A stretch of DNA of 23,824 bases, from assembly GCA_964342805.1 (NCBI GenBank), contig CAYFHQ010000057.1:1-23824 (forward strand). Reading direction: 5' to 3'. This DNA is from CAYFHQ01 sp964342805 (lineage in GTDB: Bacteria; Bacillota; Clostridia; Peptostreptococcales; Acidaminobacteraceae). Positions 7,621 through 15,809 of the stretch are shown here, in pieces. Under the pieces are notes generated by a model, which had not been told where the DNA came from, did not search any database, and was given only the letters and a program-made list of their open reading frames with translations. A program made the position numbers and the translations under genes. Numbering within the stretch: position 1 is the first letter of the stretch; every line of letters starts with the position of its first letter.

Positions 7621-9021
7621 CTAGGATCCCTCCACGGCAGGAAAATGAACCGTGACGGTCGTTCCTTGACCCTGGATACTGTCGATTTCCATTCGGCCGT
7701 CGTGGAGGGCCACAATTTCGTCTGTAATGGCTAGACCCAGGCCACTGCCCGACTGCTTGGAAGTGCCTTTATAGAATTTCTTTCGTACGTTTTCTAAGTC
7801 TTCTCTGGATATGCCGGTTCCCTGGTCAATGAAGGACAGGGCAATCTCTTCTCCCAGTTTCATAGAAATAGTAATGATTCCCTGGGGTTTTGAGAACTTA
7901 ACAGCATTATCAAGAATGTTGATCATGACCTGCTTGATCCGGTTGGCGTCACCCACAATGTAGGCTGGCCTGTCGGGTAATTTGGTTTCGATCATAACAT
8001 TCTGCCCTTCGGCTTTGGGACCATAGATGGCCACGATGTCCATGATTTCTTGGGACAGGTCCACCTGCTCTTTGTGGAGGGTCATCCGCCCCCCTTCAAT
8101 CCGGGAAAAGTCCAGGAGTTCTTCCACCATGTCTGACAGGCGGCTGGTTTCCCGCATGATGACCTGGAGGCCCTTCTCGACTTCTTCCTTGTTTTCCAGG
8201 TCACCCGTCAAAATAGTCTCTGACCAGCCCTTAACGGCCGTCAGAGGGGTTCGGATTTCATGGGATATGGAGGAGATAAAGTCATTTTTCAGTCGCTCTG
8301 ACTGCTGGATTTCGTCCGCCATGTAATTTAGGGTCTGGGCTAGGACACCCAGTTCATCCTTATAGCGGGTTTCCACCTTTTCGTCAAACTGGCCTTTGGC
8401 CATCCGTTCTGCCGCAACGGTGATCTCGTTAATGGGCCCTAGAATGGACCGGCTAAAGGTCAGACTCAAAATGAGTAGGAGGATCAGTATGGCCCCTAGG
8501 ACCAACAAGGAGTAGAGGAAGTACTGGTTGACCAACTGGTCAATGGCCGCCATGGAGGAAATGTAGCGCAGGACACCAATGGTGTTGCCGTGCTCGTCCC
8601 TCAGGGCCGTAGACACCCCCATGATCTGTTCTCCCGTTTCAATATTGGGACCCACCCAATAGCCCCGCTGGCCCTTGAGGGCAGCGGTCACGTCCTCAGA
8701 GCCAATGAGTCTTTCCGTCTGAAAACCCGTGGACGAGTAGAAAATCCGCCCTTCCGGGTTGAGAATTTGCAGTTCTGCCACGTCCTGGTCCCGGTAGTCC
8801 TGGAGGATCAGCTTGGCAATGTCGTCCAGGGTGGTATGTTCCGATTGCAGGAATGTACGATTAAAACCTTCCAGGACCGTCATGCGATTGGACAAATTCT
8901 CTTGGGCTAAATTGTAGTAAAATCGCCTGATGGTAAATAGAAAGGCTCCATCGACCAATATCGCGATGATCATGATAATCAGCAGGTAGTTGCGGACCCA
9001 CCGTTTCTTGATTCCCGACAT
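7621..9021 (-). CDS. Membrane sensor histidine kinase (HAMP-HisKA-HATPase)
   Basis: This 466-residue kinase has TM1 at about residues 11-31 and an extracytoplasmic sensor region of about 135 residues containing a PAS/Cache-like stretch (VAELQILNPEGRIFYSS). TM2 follows at about 168-190 and a HAMP domain at about 190-242. The H box SISHEIRTPL contains the phosphorylated His254. The ATP-binding domain has the N box (ILDNAVKFS, 369-377), G1 box (DQGTGI, 399-404) and G2 box (GSGLGL, 425-430). All catalytic elements are present. It lies 3 bases after the response regulator stop, in the same operon, and is therefore its likely partner. The layout resembles the WalK/PhoR/ResE group, but the signal cannot be read from sequence. 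Confidence 0.95.
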   Translation of the reverse strand: MSGIKKRWVRNYLLIIMIIAILVDGAFLFTIRRFYYNLAQENLSNRMTVLEGFNRTFLQSEHTTLDDIAKLILQDYRDQDVAELQILNPEGRIFYSSTGFQTERLIGSEDVTAALKGQRGYWVGPNIETGEQIMGVSTALRDEHGNTIGVLRYISSMAAIDQLVNQYFLYSLLVLGAILILLLILSLTFSRSILGPINEITVAAERMAKGQFDEKVETRYKDELGVLAQTLNYMADEIQQSERLKNDFISSISHEIRTPLTAVKGWSETILTGDLENKEEVEKGLQVIMRETSRLSDMVEELLDFSRIEGGRMTLHKEQVDLSQEIMDIVAIYGPKAEGQNVMIETKLPDRPAYIVGDANRIKQVMINILDNAVKFSKPQGIITISMKLGEEIALSFIDQGTGISREDLENVRKKFYKGTSKQSGSGLGLAITDEIVALHDGRMEIDSIQGQGTTVTVHFPAVEGS

Positions 9022-9024
9022 GTA

Positions 9025-9714
9025 TTACTCTTCCTTCCTCCAGCGGTAACCATACCCCCACACCGTCAAGATGTGTTCTGGGTTGGACGCGTCGTCTTCC
9101 AGCTTCTGACGAAGACGTCTGATGTTTACATCTACGATTTTAAAGCTGCCAAAGAAGTTTTCACCCCATACATTGTCCAGGATAAACTCCCGGCTCAGGG
9201 ACTTGCCTTCATTTTTCACCAAGAGGCTGACAATGGCAAACTCCAGCTGGGTCAGGTCAATTTCTTCCCCATTTTTAAAGACCTGTCTGGCTTCAAAATC
9301 AACTACAAAAGGCTCGGACTCATAATTAGCCGTCTCGTCGCCCTTCATCATATGTACACGGCGCAGGAGGGTTTCAATCCGCGCCATCAATTCCTTGGGA
9401 CTAAAGGGCTTGACCATGTAGTCGTCTGCCCCGTTGAGTAGGCCTTCTAGCTTATCCTGCTCCTGGCTCTTGGCCGTTAACATGATAATGCCCACATACT
9501 TGTTCTTTTCCCGCATTTTCTTGCAGACTTCAAAGCCGCTAATGCCCGGCAACATGACGTCTAAGACTGCCAAATCAATATCATGCTCGTCAAATAGGGA
9601 AAGGGCCATTTCTCCCGAGCTGGCTTCAATGACTTCGTGCCCTGCCCGCTTGACATTGATCACGATAAAGTCTCGGATGTCCACCTGATCTTCCAGTACT
9701 AATATTCTTGCCAT
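9025..9714 (-). CDS. OmpR/PhoB-family response regulator
   Basis: This 229-residue regulator has a receiver domain with acidic residues LEDQVD at 7-12, phosphoacceptor Asp52 (VLDVMLP), and Lys102 in MVKPFSPKE. A C-terminal winged-helix DNA-binding domain follows (about 130-228; NVWGENFFGSFKIVDVNIRRLRQKL). Such proteins bind tandem direct repeats as dimers when phosphorylated. A GGAGG site precedes the ATG at 9714. The gene lies 9 bases after the lipoprotein gene and 3 before the kinase gene, so the three are almost certainly co-transcribed. Direct repeats upstream of the lipoprotein gene are candidate binding sites for this protein. Confidence 0.96.
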   Translation of the reverse strand: MARILVLEDQVDIRDFIVINVKRAGHEVIEASSGEMALSLFDEHDIDLAVLDVMLPGISGFEVCKKMREKNKYVGIIMLTAKSQEQDKLEGLLNGADDYMVKPFSPKELMARIETLLRRVHMMKGDETANYESEPFVVDFEARQVFKNGEEIDLTQLEFAIVSLLVKNEGKSLSREFILDNVWGENFFGSFKIVDVNIRRLRQKLEDDASNPEHILTVWGYGYRWRKEE

Positions 9715-9723
9715 GATGCCTCC

Positions 9724-11061
9724 TTATTGATTGGTCTCAAACAGGCCAGCCAGTTCGTCCATGGTCACGGCTAGGCGCTGTATTTTTTCATGTTCTTCTA
9801 GGTCATTCCGCTTCACAACAAACACCTTTTCAAGGGTGGAGTCTAAATACTCATAGTCCGGTACAGCGGACCCCTGGAGGTTGGCCTCCCAGGCATTCCG
9901 GTCCACGGCCGCTATGGTCAGGACAGGGATTTGCTCCTCTGTATAAGCGTCCACAAACAGCAGGGTCACGGAGTCAGCCCGCTCTGCGTCCAGGGAAACT
10001 GTGATATTCTGCTTCCACCGGGCAGGGAACTTGAGTCTGAAGCCATACCGCTTGTCCGTATAGGACTCTGCGTTAAAGTCCAGGCCGTTGTCACCGTCCC
10101 ACTCATACCAGGTGGTAATCCAGGGTTTGTCCGCCGTGGCTACCCGGTCATAGCCCAGGGGCGACCGGGGGATTGGGATTTCCAGTACGCCGTCTTGGTC
10201 AATGTCCTCAGACGCAATGGGGTAGGCTTTCTCAGTCCGGTCGTTCTTGCCCCACTGGCTGTCATAGAAGACATTTTCCAGTTGACCATCCCGCCAAACC
10301 AAGAGGTCCGTGTAGGCCACATAGGCCCCGTAGGTGGTGTCCACCAGGAGACCCATCCGGTCCTGAGACACCAGGCCACTGATAATATTGTAATAGCCGT
10401 TAATCACACCGGCCATTTTTACTTCGTCCAGGAAGACCATCCGCTTGCCCACGTCGTCATAGAGGGTGGCCCGGGCACTACTTTCGTTGATGTCCAGTTG
10501 AATAACGATCAACTCTTTGGTTTCGTCTGCCGTAAAGTCTCCAATGGCAAACTCCGTATAGGAGCTCTCAAAGTACAGCTCATGGCGACCCCGGTCATAA
10601 GAATAAATGGACAGGCCCTTCTTAGGGGTAATGCCCCCCTGCCAGCCCACCAGGATCTCCCGTTTGCCGTCATTGTCAATATCCGGGTACTGGATTTGGT
10701 CAATACCAAAACCAACTCCCTTTATGTCTTCAGCCGCAGCCCAGCCATTTGCCCCCTTATACATGATGGTGATGCGCATGGGCTCGGGATCACGCTCCAG
10801 CTTGTGGAGGATAATCATCTCGTCCACACCGTCTTGGTCAAGGTCCACAAATTGTGTACTATGGCGATCATCGCCCCGGGCGGGACTGATGTATTGGATT
10901 TCTTTTTCAAAACGTTCGTTGAGCATGGTTTTAATTTCTTCCAGCTCAACAGGCAGCTTAGGGGCCTTGAGTAGGGTCTGCACCGGGGTCGTACCACCAA
11001 AACATCCACTGAGGAAGAGGTAGCCCACGACCAGGGCCATTAATTGTACCTGTTTTTTCAC
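9724..11061 (-). CDS. Lipoprotein with FG-GAP/VCBS-like repeats, first gene of a two-component operon
   Basis: This 445-residue exported lipoprotein has a signal peptide starting KKQVQLMALVV and a lipobox LSGC with Cys20. Acidic calcium-site-like motifs recur as in FG-GAP/VCBS beta-propeller repeats: DLDQDGVDE (about 73), DIDNDGKRE (127), the degenerate DFTADETKE (175) and DIDQDGVLE (286). The C-terminal ~110 residues (from YGFRLKFPARW) look like a separate domain. The exact function is unknown. As a surface protein made with a kinase and regulator, it could be an accessory sensor or the regulated output (inference). The frame is open to a TTG at 11103. However, GGAG seven bases before the GTG at 11061, the compact signal peptide and an overlapping promoter all favour 11061. 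Confidence 0.85.
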   Translation of the reverse strand: MKKQVQLMALVVGYLFLSGCFGGTTPVQTLLKAPKLPVELEEIKTMLNERFEKEIQYISPARGDDRHSTQFVDLDQDGVDEMIILHKLERDPEPMRITIMYKGANGWAAAEDIKGVGFGIDQIQYPDIDNDGKREILVGWQGGITPKKGLSIYSYDRGRHELYFESSYTEFAIGDFTADETKELIVIQLDINESSARATLYDDVGKRMVFLDEVKMAGVINGYYNIISGLVSQDRMGLLVDTTYGAYVAYTDLLVWRDGQLENVFYDSQWGKNDRTEKAYPIASEDIDQDGVLEIPIPRSPLGYDRVATADKPWITTWYEWDGDNGLDFNAESYTDKRYGFRLKFPARWKQNITVSLDAERADSVTLLFVDAYTEEQIPVLTIAAVDRNAWEANLQGSAVPDYEYLDSTLEKVFVVKRNDLEEHEKIQRLAVTMDELAGLFETNQ

Positions 11062-11092
11062 ACACTTGCTCCAATCTATTGGTTTCCATACC

Positions 11093-11136
11093 ATCATAAC
11101 CAAAGGTTACAGGGGAATGGGTAACGGCTGGGTAAC
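11093..11136 (-). promoter_or_regulatory. Promoter with 11-bp-spaced direct repeats before the lipoprotein/two-component operon
   Basis: On the minus strand GTTACCCA occurs twice, at 11129-11136 and 11118-11125, with starts exactly 11 bases apart. Related GTAAC elements flank them at about 11136-11143 and 11105-11112. A -10-like TATGAT lies at 11093-11098. The downstream repeat covers the place where a -35 box would be, and no consensus -35 exists. This is the known layout for activation by PhoB/OmpR-type regulators. The predicted start near 11086 leaves a short leader before the GTG at 11061. Confidence 0.55.
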
Positions 11137-11146
11137 AGTTACAGCC

Positions 11147-11179
11147 CAATATCCATATTGTAACATACCCACAGGTGGG
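11147..11179. repeat. Two small inverted repeats upstream of the operon
   Basis: CAATAT-CC-ATATTG (11147-11160) and CCCAC-AG-GTGGG (11168-11179) are perfect short inverted repeats lying directly upstream of the direct-repeat promoter. They may be additional operator sites. The rest of 11180-11260 shows nothing I recognise. Confidence 0.4.
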
Positions 11180-11261
11180 ACAGGGGGCTGACGGTGATTT
11201 CACTGCGACCAGTCTCGCCTAGCCCAGGAAGTCCGTCATGGTCTACAGCCTTTCCAGCCAT

Positions 11262-11293
11262 AAAAATAACCCTGCCACAGGATGTGACAGGGT
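11262..11293 (-). terminator. Terminator of the polyamine transport operon
   Basis: Minus-strand hairpin ACCCTGTCACA / TGTGGCAGGGT (11269-11293, one G.U pair, 3-base loop) followed by TATTTTTA. It lies about 35 bases after the potD stop codon. Confidence 0.85.
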
Positions 11294-11327
11294 CATGGGT
11301 TCACGCATACACAATTGTACTGTTGAT

Positions 11328-12362
11328 TTAGTGGGCCTTAAGCTCCGTCCAAGCACGGTTGTACTCTTCAATAAAGGCACCTGGATCTTTAAAGATCTCA
11401 TAGTTGTTCAGCTTTTCCACCTCTGGGTAGTAAGCATTGTTGGCCCGCATTTCTTCTGTAACCAGGTCAATGGCCCCGCTGTTTGGCGTGGAATAGCCAA
11501 TGTAGTCTGTGTTTTTGAAAGCGATCTCTGGTCGGTTGAGGAAGTCAATAAACTTGTGGGCCCCATCCACATTTTGTGCATTCTTCGGAATGACAATGGA
11601 GTCGAACCACAGATTGGTCCCTTCCTTGGGATACGCATAAGCCATATTATCCTTTTCACCCATTACCGTAACGGCTTCACCGGACCATACCACAGCAATT
11701 GCAGCTTCTTCAGCAATCATCATATCCTTTACATTGTCACCCACATAGGCAAGAACCAAAGGCTTTTGGTCGATCAGGAGTTGCTTGGCTTCTTCCAGTT
11801 CATCTGTGTTACGGGTGTTCATGGAGTAACCCAGCTTCTTAAGGGCAACCATGAGGGTGTCCCGCTGGGAGTCCATCATAAGGATTTGCTTTTCGTACTT
11901 CTGGTCCCAAAGAATGTCCCAGGAGTCTACAGGCTCCTTGACCATGTCTGTATTGTAAAGGATACCCACGGTTCCCCACATGTATGGAATGGAGTACTCG
12001 TCCGTTGGATCATAGTCCATGCCCTTGAACTCGTCCATGATGTACTTGTAATTTTCCATCTTAGACACGTCCATCTTCTGGATCAGGTCTTCGTCGATCA
12101 TCCGCTCGATCATGTAATCAGAAGGGAACACCACGTCATACTGGGTTCCACCCTGCTTCATTTTTACGTACATGTCCTCGTTGGTCGCAAACATTTCATA
12201 GTTGACCTTAATGCCTGTTTCAGCTTCAAAATCTGCTAGAACAGACTCGTCAATGTAGTCACCCCAGTTGTAGACATTGATTACATCTTGCTTTTCGCCA
12301 CATCCGGCAAGCATACCCATGGCAAGTACTACCATGGCCAACAAAACGATCATTTTCTTCAT
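11328..12362 (-). CDS. potD: Spermidine/putrescine-binding lipoprotein PotD
   Basis: This 344-residue, membrane-anchored solute-binding protein has a signal peptide MKKMIVLLAMVVLAMGMLAGC (Cys21 lipidated). PotD hallmarks follow: INVYNWGDYIDESVLADFEAETGIKVNY, YDVVFPSDYMIERM, and the region PYMWGTVGILYNTD. It delivers polyamines to the PotBC permease powered by PotA. An ATG at 12371 is in frame, but AAGGGG abuts it with no spacing. The same site is nine bases before the ATG at 12362, which I prefer; both give a working signal peptide. It is the last gene of the pot operon, 43 bases after potC, with a terminator behind it. Confidence 0.94.
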   Translation of the reverse strand: MKKMIVLLAMVVLAMGMLAGCGEKQDVINVYNWGDYIDESVLADFEAETGIKVNYEMFATNEDMYVKMKQGGTQYDVVFPSDYMIERMIDEDLIQKMDVSKMENYKYIMDEFKGMDYDPTDEYSIPYMWGTVGILYNTDMVKEPVDSWDILWDQKYEKQILMMDSQRDTLMVALKKLGYSMNTRNTDELEEAKQLLIDQKPLVLAYVGDNVKDMMIAEEAAIAVVWSGEAVTVMGEKDNMAYAYPKEGTNLWFDSIVIPKNAQNVDGAHKFIDFLNRPEIAFKNTDYIGYSTPNSGAIDLVTEEMRANNAYYPEVEKLNNYEIFKDPGAFIEEYNRAWTELKAH

Positions 12363-12405
12363 CTTGTTCATCCCCTTGTTTCTTTTGTCACCCGCTTTTT
12401 AGCGG

Positions 12406-13185
12406 TTATTCTTTATTGAACGATGCGTCTGCAGACCGTTTGTTGATGATCAACAAGAGGCCCAGCACCGTTGTGAACATAATGGTCGACAGTGCGTTGA
12501 TCACTGGCTTAATGCCCCGTCTTGCCATGGAGAAGATGGCGATGGACAGGTTGGTCACCCCGTTGCCTGTGGTGAAGAAACTGATGACAAAGTCGTCCAC
12601 CGACATGGTAAAGGCAATAAGAGCCCCGGTAATAATACCCGGCATGATCTCTGGAAGAATGACCTTCCTAAAGGCATACCAGGGGGTTGCCCCCAAGTCC
12701 ATGGCTGCTTCCAGCATACTGGCTGGCATTTGCCGTAACTTGGGCAAAACGCTCAATATCACATAGGGGATATTGAAGGTAATATGGGCGATTAACATGG
12801 TGCTAAATCCCAGCTGCATCCGCATAAAGGTGAAAAGGGTCATCAAGGCGACACCGGTCACGATATCTGGATTGAGGAGCGGGATATTATTAATGTTCAT
12901 GACAATGGTCTTGCGCAGCGGGCGCATCTGATGGATGCCGAAGGCTGCAAATGTCCCGATAACCGTTGCAATCAAGGAGGATAGCAGGGCCACGGAAATG
13001 GTGTAGTATAGGGCCTTCATAATATTTCGGTCTTCAAGGAGCATTTGGTACCACTTGAAGGAGAAACCGGTCCACTGGCCACTGGACTTTCCTTCATTGA
13101 AGGAAAAGACGATCAGGACCACAATGGGCGCGTACAAGAAGGCGAACATGAGTATGGTGTAAAGTCGTGTTCCCCATTTTCTCAT
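12406..13185 (-). CDS. potC: Polyamine ABC transporter permease PotC
   Basis: This 259-residue inner-membrane permease has about six hydrophobic segments. The conserved EAA loop that contacts the ATPase is at about residues 159-183 (EAAMDLGATPWYAFRKVILPEIMPG). The opening AFLYAPIVVLIVFSFN is typical of PotC. The ATG overlaps the potB stop as ATGA. It works as a heterodimer with PotB, and its position B-C-D matches the usual pot operon order. Confidence 0.95.
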   Translation of the reverse strand: MRKWGTRLYTILMFAFLYAPIVVLIVFSFNEGKSSGQWTGFSFKWYQMLLEDRNIMKALYYTISVALLSSLIATVIGTFAAFGIHQMRPLRKTIVMNINNIPLLNPDIVTGVALMTLFTFMRMQLGFSTMLIAHITFNIPYVILSVLPKLRQMPASMLEAAMDLGATPWYAFRKVILPEIMPGIITGALIAFTMSVDDFVISFFTTGNGVTNLSIAIFSMARRGIKPVINALSTIMFTTVLGLLLIINKRSADASFNKE

Positions 13186-14021
13186 AGCATGGTCACCCCG
13201 CTTCCACTTTGGTCGTCCTGGTCAAACCGCCGCATGAAGGCCATGGAAATGAGGATCAGAACCATGAGGATCATGGAAATGGCTGAACCAAAGTGCCAGT
13301 TGTTGACCAGGAGGAACTGCTGCTCCACCAGGTTACCCACCAACATAAACTGACCGCCGCCCAGGAGGGCTGAGATCACAAAGGTGGACACGGCCGGCAT
13401 GAAGACCATGGTTATGCCTGAGATCACCCCCGGTAATGACAAGGGAAAAATGATCTTCCACAGGACGGTTCTGGCGTCTCCCCCCAGGTCTTCCGCAGCT
13501 TCAATTAAAGCCGGGTCGATCTTGGTCAAGACCGTGTAAATGGGCAAGACCATAAAGGGCAGGAAGTTGTAGACCATGCCCAGCAAGACCGCGCCCTCAT
13601 TGTAGAGGAGGTTGATCTGGGGCAGGTTGAAAAAGGCCAGAGCCTTGTTGATAAAACCGTTTTTACCCAGGATGGACATCCAAGCGTAGGTCCGCAGGAG
13701 GAAGTTCATCCACATGGGGAGGACAAAGAGCAAGGCGGCAATTTTCTGGGTTCTGGCCTCCATTTTGGACAGGATCATGGCCATGGGGTAGCCGAGAACC
13801 ATGCAGATAGCCGTTGCTGTTAATGCCAGTTGAATGGACCGCCACATGACTTTCAGGTAGAGGGGGTCCATGAATTTGATAAAGTTGTCTGCAGACAGGG
13901 CCAGGGCACCGGTCTCCGGGTCGCGGGCTGTAATAGAATAGCTGGCGATCAGGAGGAGCGGCACAATGATAAAGACCAGGCTCCATAGCAGATACGGAGT
14001 CGCTGCATGCCTTTTAATCAT
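13182..14021 (-). CDS. potB: Polyamine ABC transporter permease PotB
   Basis: This 279-residue membrane protein has six predicted helices, beginning at about residues 10-30. It carries the segment LPMWMNFLLRTYAWMSILGKNGFIN, characteristic of PotB, and the EAA motif EAAEDLGGDARTVLWKIIFP at about 174-193. It forms the polyamine translocation path with PotC. The start codon lies inside the end of potA (8-base overlap), with AAAGGAG just upstream, so translation is coupled. Confidence 0.95.
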   Translation of the reverse strand: MIKRHAATPYLLWSLVFIIVPLLLIASYSITARDPETGALALSADNFIKFMDPLYLKVMWRSIQLALTATAICMVLGYPMAMILSKMEARTQKIAALLFVLPMWMNFLLRTYAWMSILGKNGFINKALAFFNLPQINLLYNEGAVLLGMVYNFLPFMVLPIYTVLTKIDPALIEAAEDLGGDARTVLWKIIFPLSLPGVISGITMVFMPAVSTFVISALLGGGQFMLVGNLVEQQFLLVNNWHFGSAISMILMVLILISMAFMRRFDQDDQSGSGVTML

Positions 14022-15069
14022 TCCCCTGCTCCTTTTGCTTTTTCATAATGTGGATCTCGTCCGGGGCAAACCACATGCCAATGGTGGACCCTTCTACTGC
14101 CATGTCAGTGGAGTGAATGGTCCAGAGCAAGTCCCCTTGGTCCACAGTCATTTCGTAGTGGACGCCCTTGAAGATCACGTCCTTGACGGTTCCGTCCACC
14201 AGGCCTTGGCCAGGCTGACGCAGTTCCACGTCTTCCGGTCGAATCACAACGTCTACTGGTTCGTCGGTGGCAAAGCCCTCGTCTACACAGTCGAATTGCT
14301 GGCCTGCGAAGGTCACCAAACGGTCCTTGTGCATGACGCCGTCAAAGATATTGCTCTCACCAATAAAGTCGGCCACAAAGGCGTTTTCTGGCTCATTATA
14401 GATGTCAATTGGTGACCCGATCTGTTGGATTTTACCGTCGTTCATGATGATGATCTTGTCGGACATGGTCAGGGCTTCTTCCTGGTCGTGGGTCACGTAG
14501 ATAAAGGTGATGCCCAGTTCCTTTTGCATGGCCTTGAGTTCCAATTGCATTTCCTTGCGGAGTTTTAAGTCAAGGGCCCCCAGGGGTTCATCCAGGAGGA
14601 GGACCTTGGGCTCGTTGACCAGGGCTCTGGCGATGGCGATCCGCTGTTGCTGGCCCCCAGACAGGGAGTTGATGGACCGCTTTTCAAAACCTTCAAGGTT
14701 TACTAGCTTGAGCATGCGCTCAACCCTTTGTTTGATCTCTGTTTCAGAGGTCTTTTTGATCCGCAGGCCAAAGGCGATATTTTCATATATGTTCATATGG
14801 GGAAATAGGGCGTACTTTTGAAAGACCGTGTTGATCGGCCTTTCGTAAGGCGGTATTTCCGTAATGTCTTTTCCTTCAAATAGAATTTGTCCACTCGTGG
14901 GCTTTTCGAAGCCACCAATCATACGCAGGGTCGTGGTCTTGCCACAACCACTGGGTCCAAGGATGGTCAGAAATTCCTCTGACTTGACCCAGAAATCAAT
15001 ATTGTCTACGACACGGTTGCCGTCGTATTCCTTAACGATCTGTACGCCGTGGATCATCCGTTGTTTCAT
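14014..15069 (-). CDS. potA: Polyamine ABC transporter ATP-binding protein PotA
   Basis: This 351-residue ATPase energises PotBCD. It has Walker A GPSGCGKTT (38-46), the Q loop in NTVFQKYALFPHM, the ABC signature LSGGQQQR (136-143), Walker B VLLLDEP (156-162) and a switch His in YVTHDQEEA. The C-terminal ~110 residues form the TOBE-type regulatory domain (VVIRPEDVEL and onward) usual in PotA. The gene starts 23 bases after the XRE-cupin regulator gene and overlaps potB. AAAGGAG lies somewhat far (about 12 bases) from the ATG at 15069. An ATG four codons later is the alternative start. Confidence 0.96.
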   Translation of the reverse strand: MKQRMIHGVQIVKEYDGNRVVDNIDFWVKSEEFLTILGPSGCGKTTTLRMIGGFEKPTSGQILFEGKDITEIPPYERPINTVFQKYALFPHMNIYENIAFGLRIKKTSETEIKQRVERMLKLVNLEGFEKRSINSLSGGQQQRIAIARALVNEPKVLLLDEPLGALDLKLRKEMQLELKAMQKELGITFIYVTHDQEEALTMSDKIIIMNDGKIQQIGSPIDIYNEPENAFVADFIGESNIFDGVMHKDRLVTFAGQQFDCVDEGFATDEPVDVVIRPEDVELRQPGQGLVDGTVKDVIFKGVHYEMTVDQGDLLWTIHSTDMAVEGSTIGMWFAPDEIHIMKKQKEQGND

Positions 15070-15092
15070 TCTTAATTCCCACTCCTTTGCCG

Positions 15093-15632
15093 TTAGAAGT
15101 TTGGTGGTGCACCCACCAGAATCATTTTTGCTGTGGCCTTACCAATGTTCTTTATACTATGGTTGGCATTGCACTTGTAATAAAAGCTGTCCCCTTTTTT
15201 TGCCTTGAACTTGCGGTTGCCATGGCTCACCTGGATGGCTCCCTGGAGGACATAGCCAAACTCTTCCCCTTGGTGGGGGGTGTCCTCGGTGAAGGAACCA
15301 CCTGGCTCAATGTGGACCAAAATGGGCTCCATCATGTTCTTTTGGGCATTGGGAATAATCCAAGCCAGTTTAAACCGCAGGTCCTCGTCAAAGGTCTCAA
15401 AGGCGTCCTCCGGTGTAAACACGATTTTTTCTTCTTCATTCTCCTGGAAAAACTTTGTCAGATTGGTTCCAAGACTCTCTAAAATGTCCACAAGACTGGC
15501 AATGGACGGGGAAGTCATGTCCCGCTCCACTTGGGAAATGAATCCCTTGGACAGCTCACACCGGTTGGCCAGTTCCTCTTGTGTTAACCCGTTTTCCAGG
15601 CGAAGTCGTTTGATCTTTTCTCCGATATTCAT
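15093..15632 (-). CDS. XRE-cupin transcriptional regulator of the pot operon
   Basis: This 179-residue protein has an N-terminal Cro/CI-type helix-turn-helix (about 1-62; GLTQEELANRCELSKGFISQVE) and a C-terminal cupin domain (about 100-175; HQGEEFGYVLQGAIQVS and NANHSIKNIG). This architecture is that of PuuR-like regulators, where the cupin is thought to sense a small molecule. As the first gene of the pot operon it probably controls polyamine uptake (inference). The frame extends upstream to 15725, but GGAGGG six bases before the ATG at 15632 and the family start MNIGEKIKRLR settle the start. A strong promoter and a structured leader lie upstream. Confidence 0.9.
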   Translation of the reverse strand: MNIGEKIKRLRLENGLTQEELANRCELSKGFISQVERDMTSPSIASLVDILESLGTNLTKFFQENEEEKIVFTPEDAFETFDEDLRFKLAWIIPNAQKNMMEPILVHIEPGGSFTEDTPHQGEEFGYVLQGAIQVSHGNRKFKAKKGDSFYYKCNANHSIKNIGKATAKMILVGAPPNF

Positions 15633-15683
15633 AGACTTCCCTCCAAACGTACATGGGCATTTATGGCTACCTCTTCCTGGGTC

Positions 15684-15722
15684 ACCCTCGGTCCCATGCA
15701 GAAAACATGGACCAAGAAGGGT
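15684..15722 (-). promoter_or_regulatory. Extended leader hairpin upstream of the pot regulator
   Basis: In the minus-strand leader CTTGGTCC-ATG pairs with CAT-G-GGACCGAG around a 7-base loop (TTTTCTG), and flanking ACCC/GGGT can extend the stem. It lies between the attenuator-like hairpin and the regulator's ribosome binding site. No T-run follows, so it is not a terminator. It may be an RNA control element. Confidence 0.5.
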
Positions 15723-15737
15723 CAAAAAGTAGACAGC

Positions 15738-15773
15738 GAAAAAGGACAGCCTAGCTATGGAAAGCTGCTATCC
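15738..15773 (-). terminator. Terminator-like hairpin in the pot operon leader (candidate attenuator)
   Basis: Minus-strand stem GGATAGC/GCTGTCC (7 bp, one G.U) stacks on AGCT/AGCT with a two-base bulge, followed by TTTTT (15739-15743). It lies about 30 bases after the predicted transcription start and about 105 bases before the regulator's start codon. It may alternatively end transcription of the upstream unknown gene. Confidence 0.65.
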
Positions 15774-15809
15774 TCTATGTTTATAAATGCTAAACTTTAT
15801 CCTTGATTT

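Noticed and set aside
9931..10974. A 347-codon open frame on the plus strand opposite the FG-GAP lipoprotein gene.
   Set aside because: It is fully antisense to a gene with a clear lipobox and repeat motifs. It has no good ribosome binding site or recognisable domain, and its length is explained by the codon bias of the opposite strand.
11062..11103. TTG/ATG starts upstream of the GTG chosen for the FG-GAP lipoprotein.
   Set aside because: They have no ribosome binding site, would put 14 extra residues before the signal peptide, and overlap the likely -10 box. GTG 11061 has GGAG at ideal spacing.
11238..12239. A 333-codon open frame on the plus strand opposite potD.
   Set aside because: The potD protein is unmistakable on the other strand. 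The plus frame has a His/Val-rich, low-information composition typical of mirrored codons.
15663..15722. Pot leader considered as a T-box because of GGGACCGAGGGTGACCC.
   Set aside because: The conserved T-box core (AGGGTGGNACCGCG) is not matched in order, there is no Stem I pattern, and no aminoacyl-tRNA gene follows.
15633..15725. Upstream in-frame extension of the pot-operon XRE-cupin regulator.
   Set aside because: The extension covers the leader hairpins and is Cys/Pro/Gly-rich. The GGAGGG site and family start support 15632.
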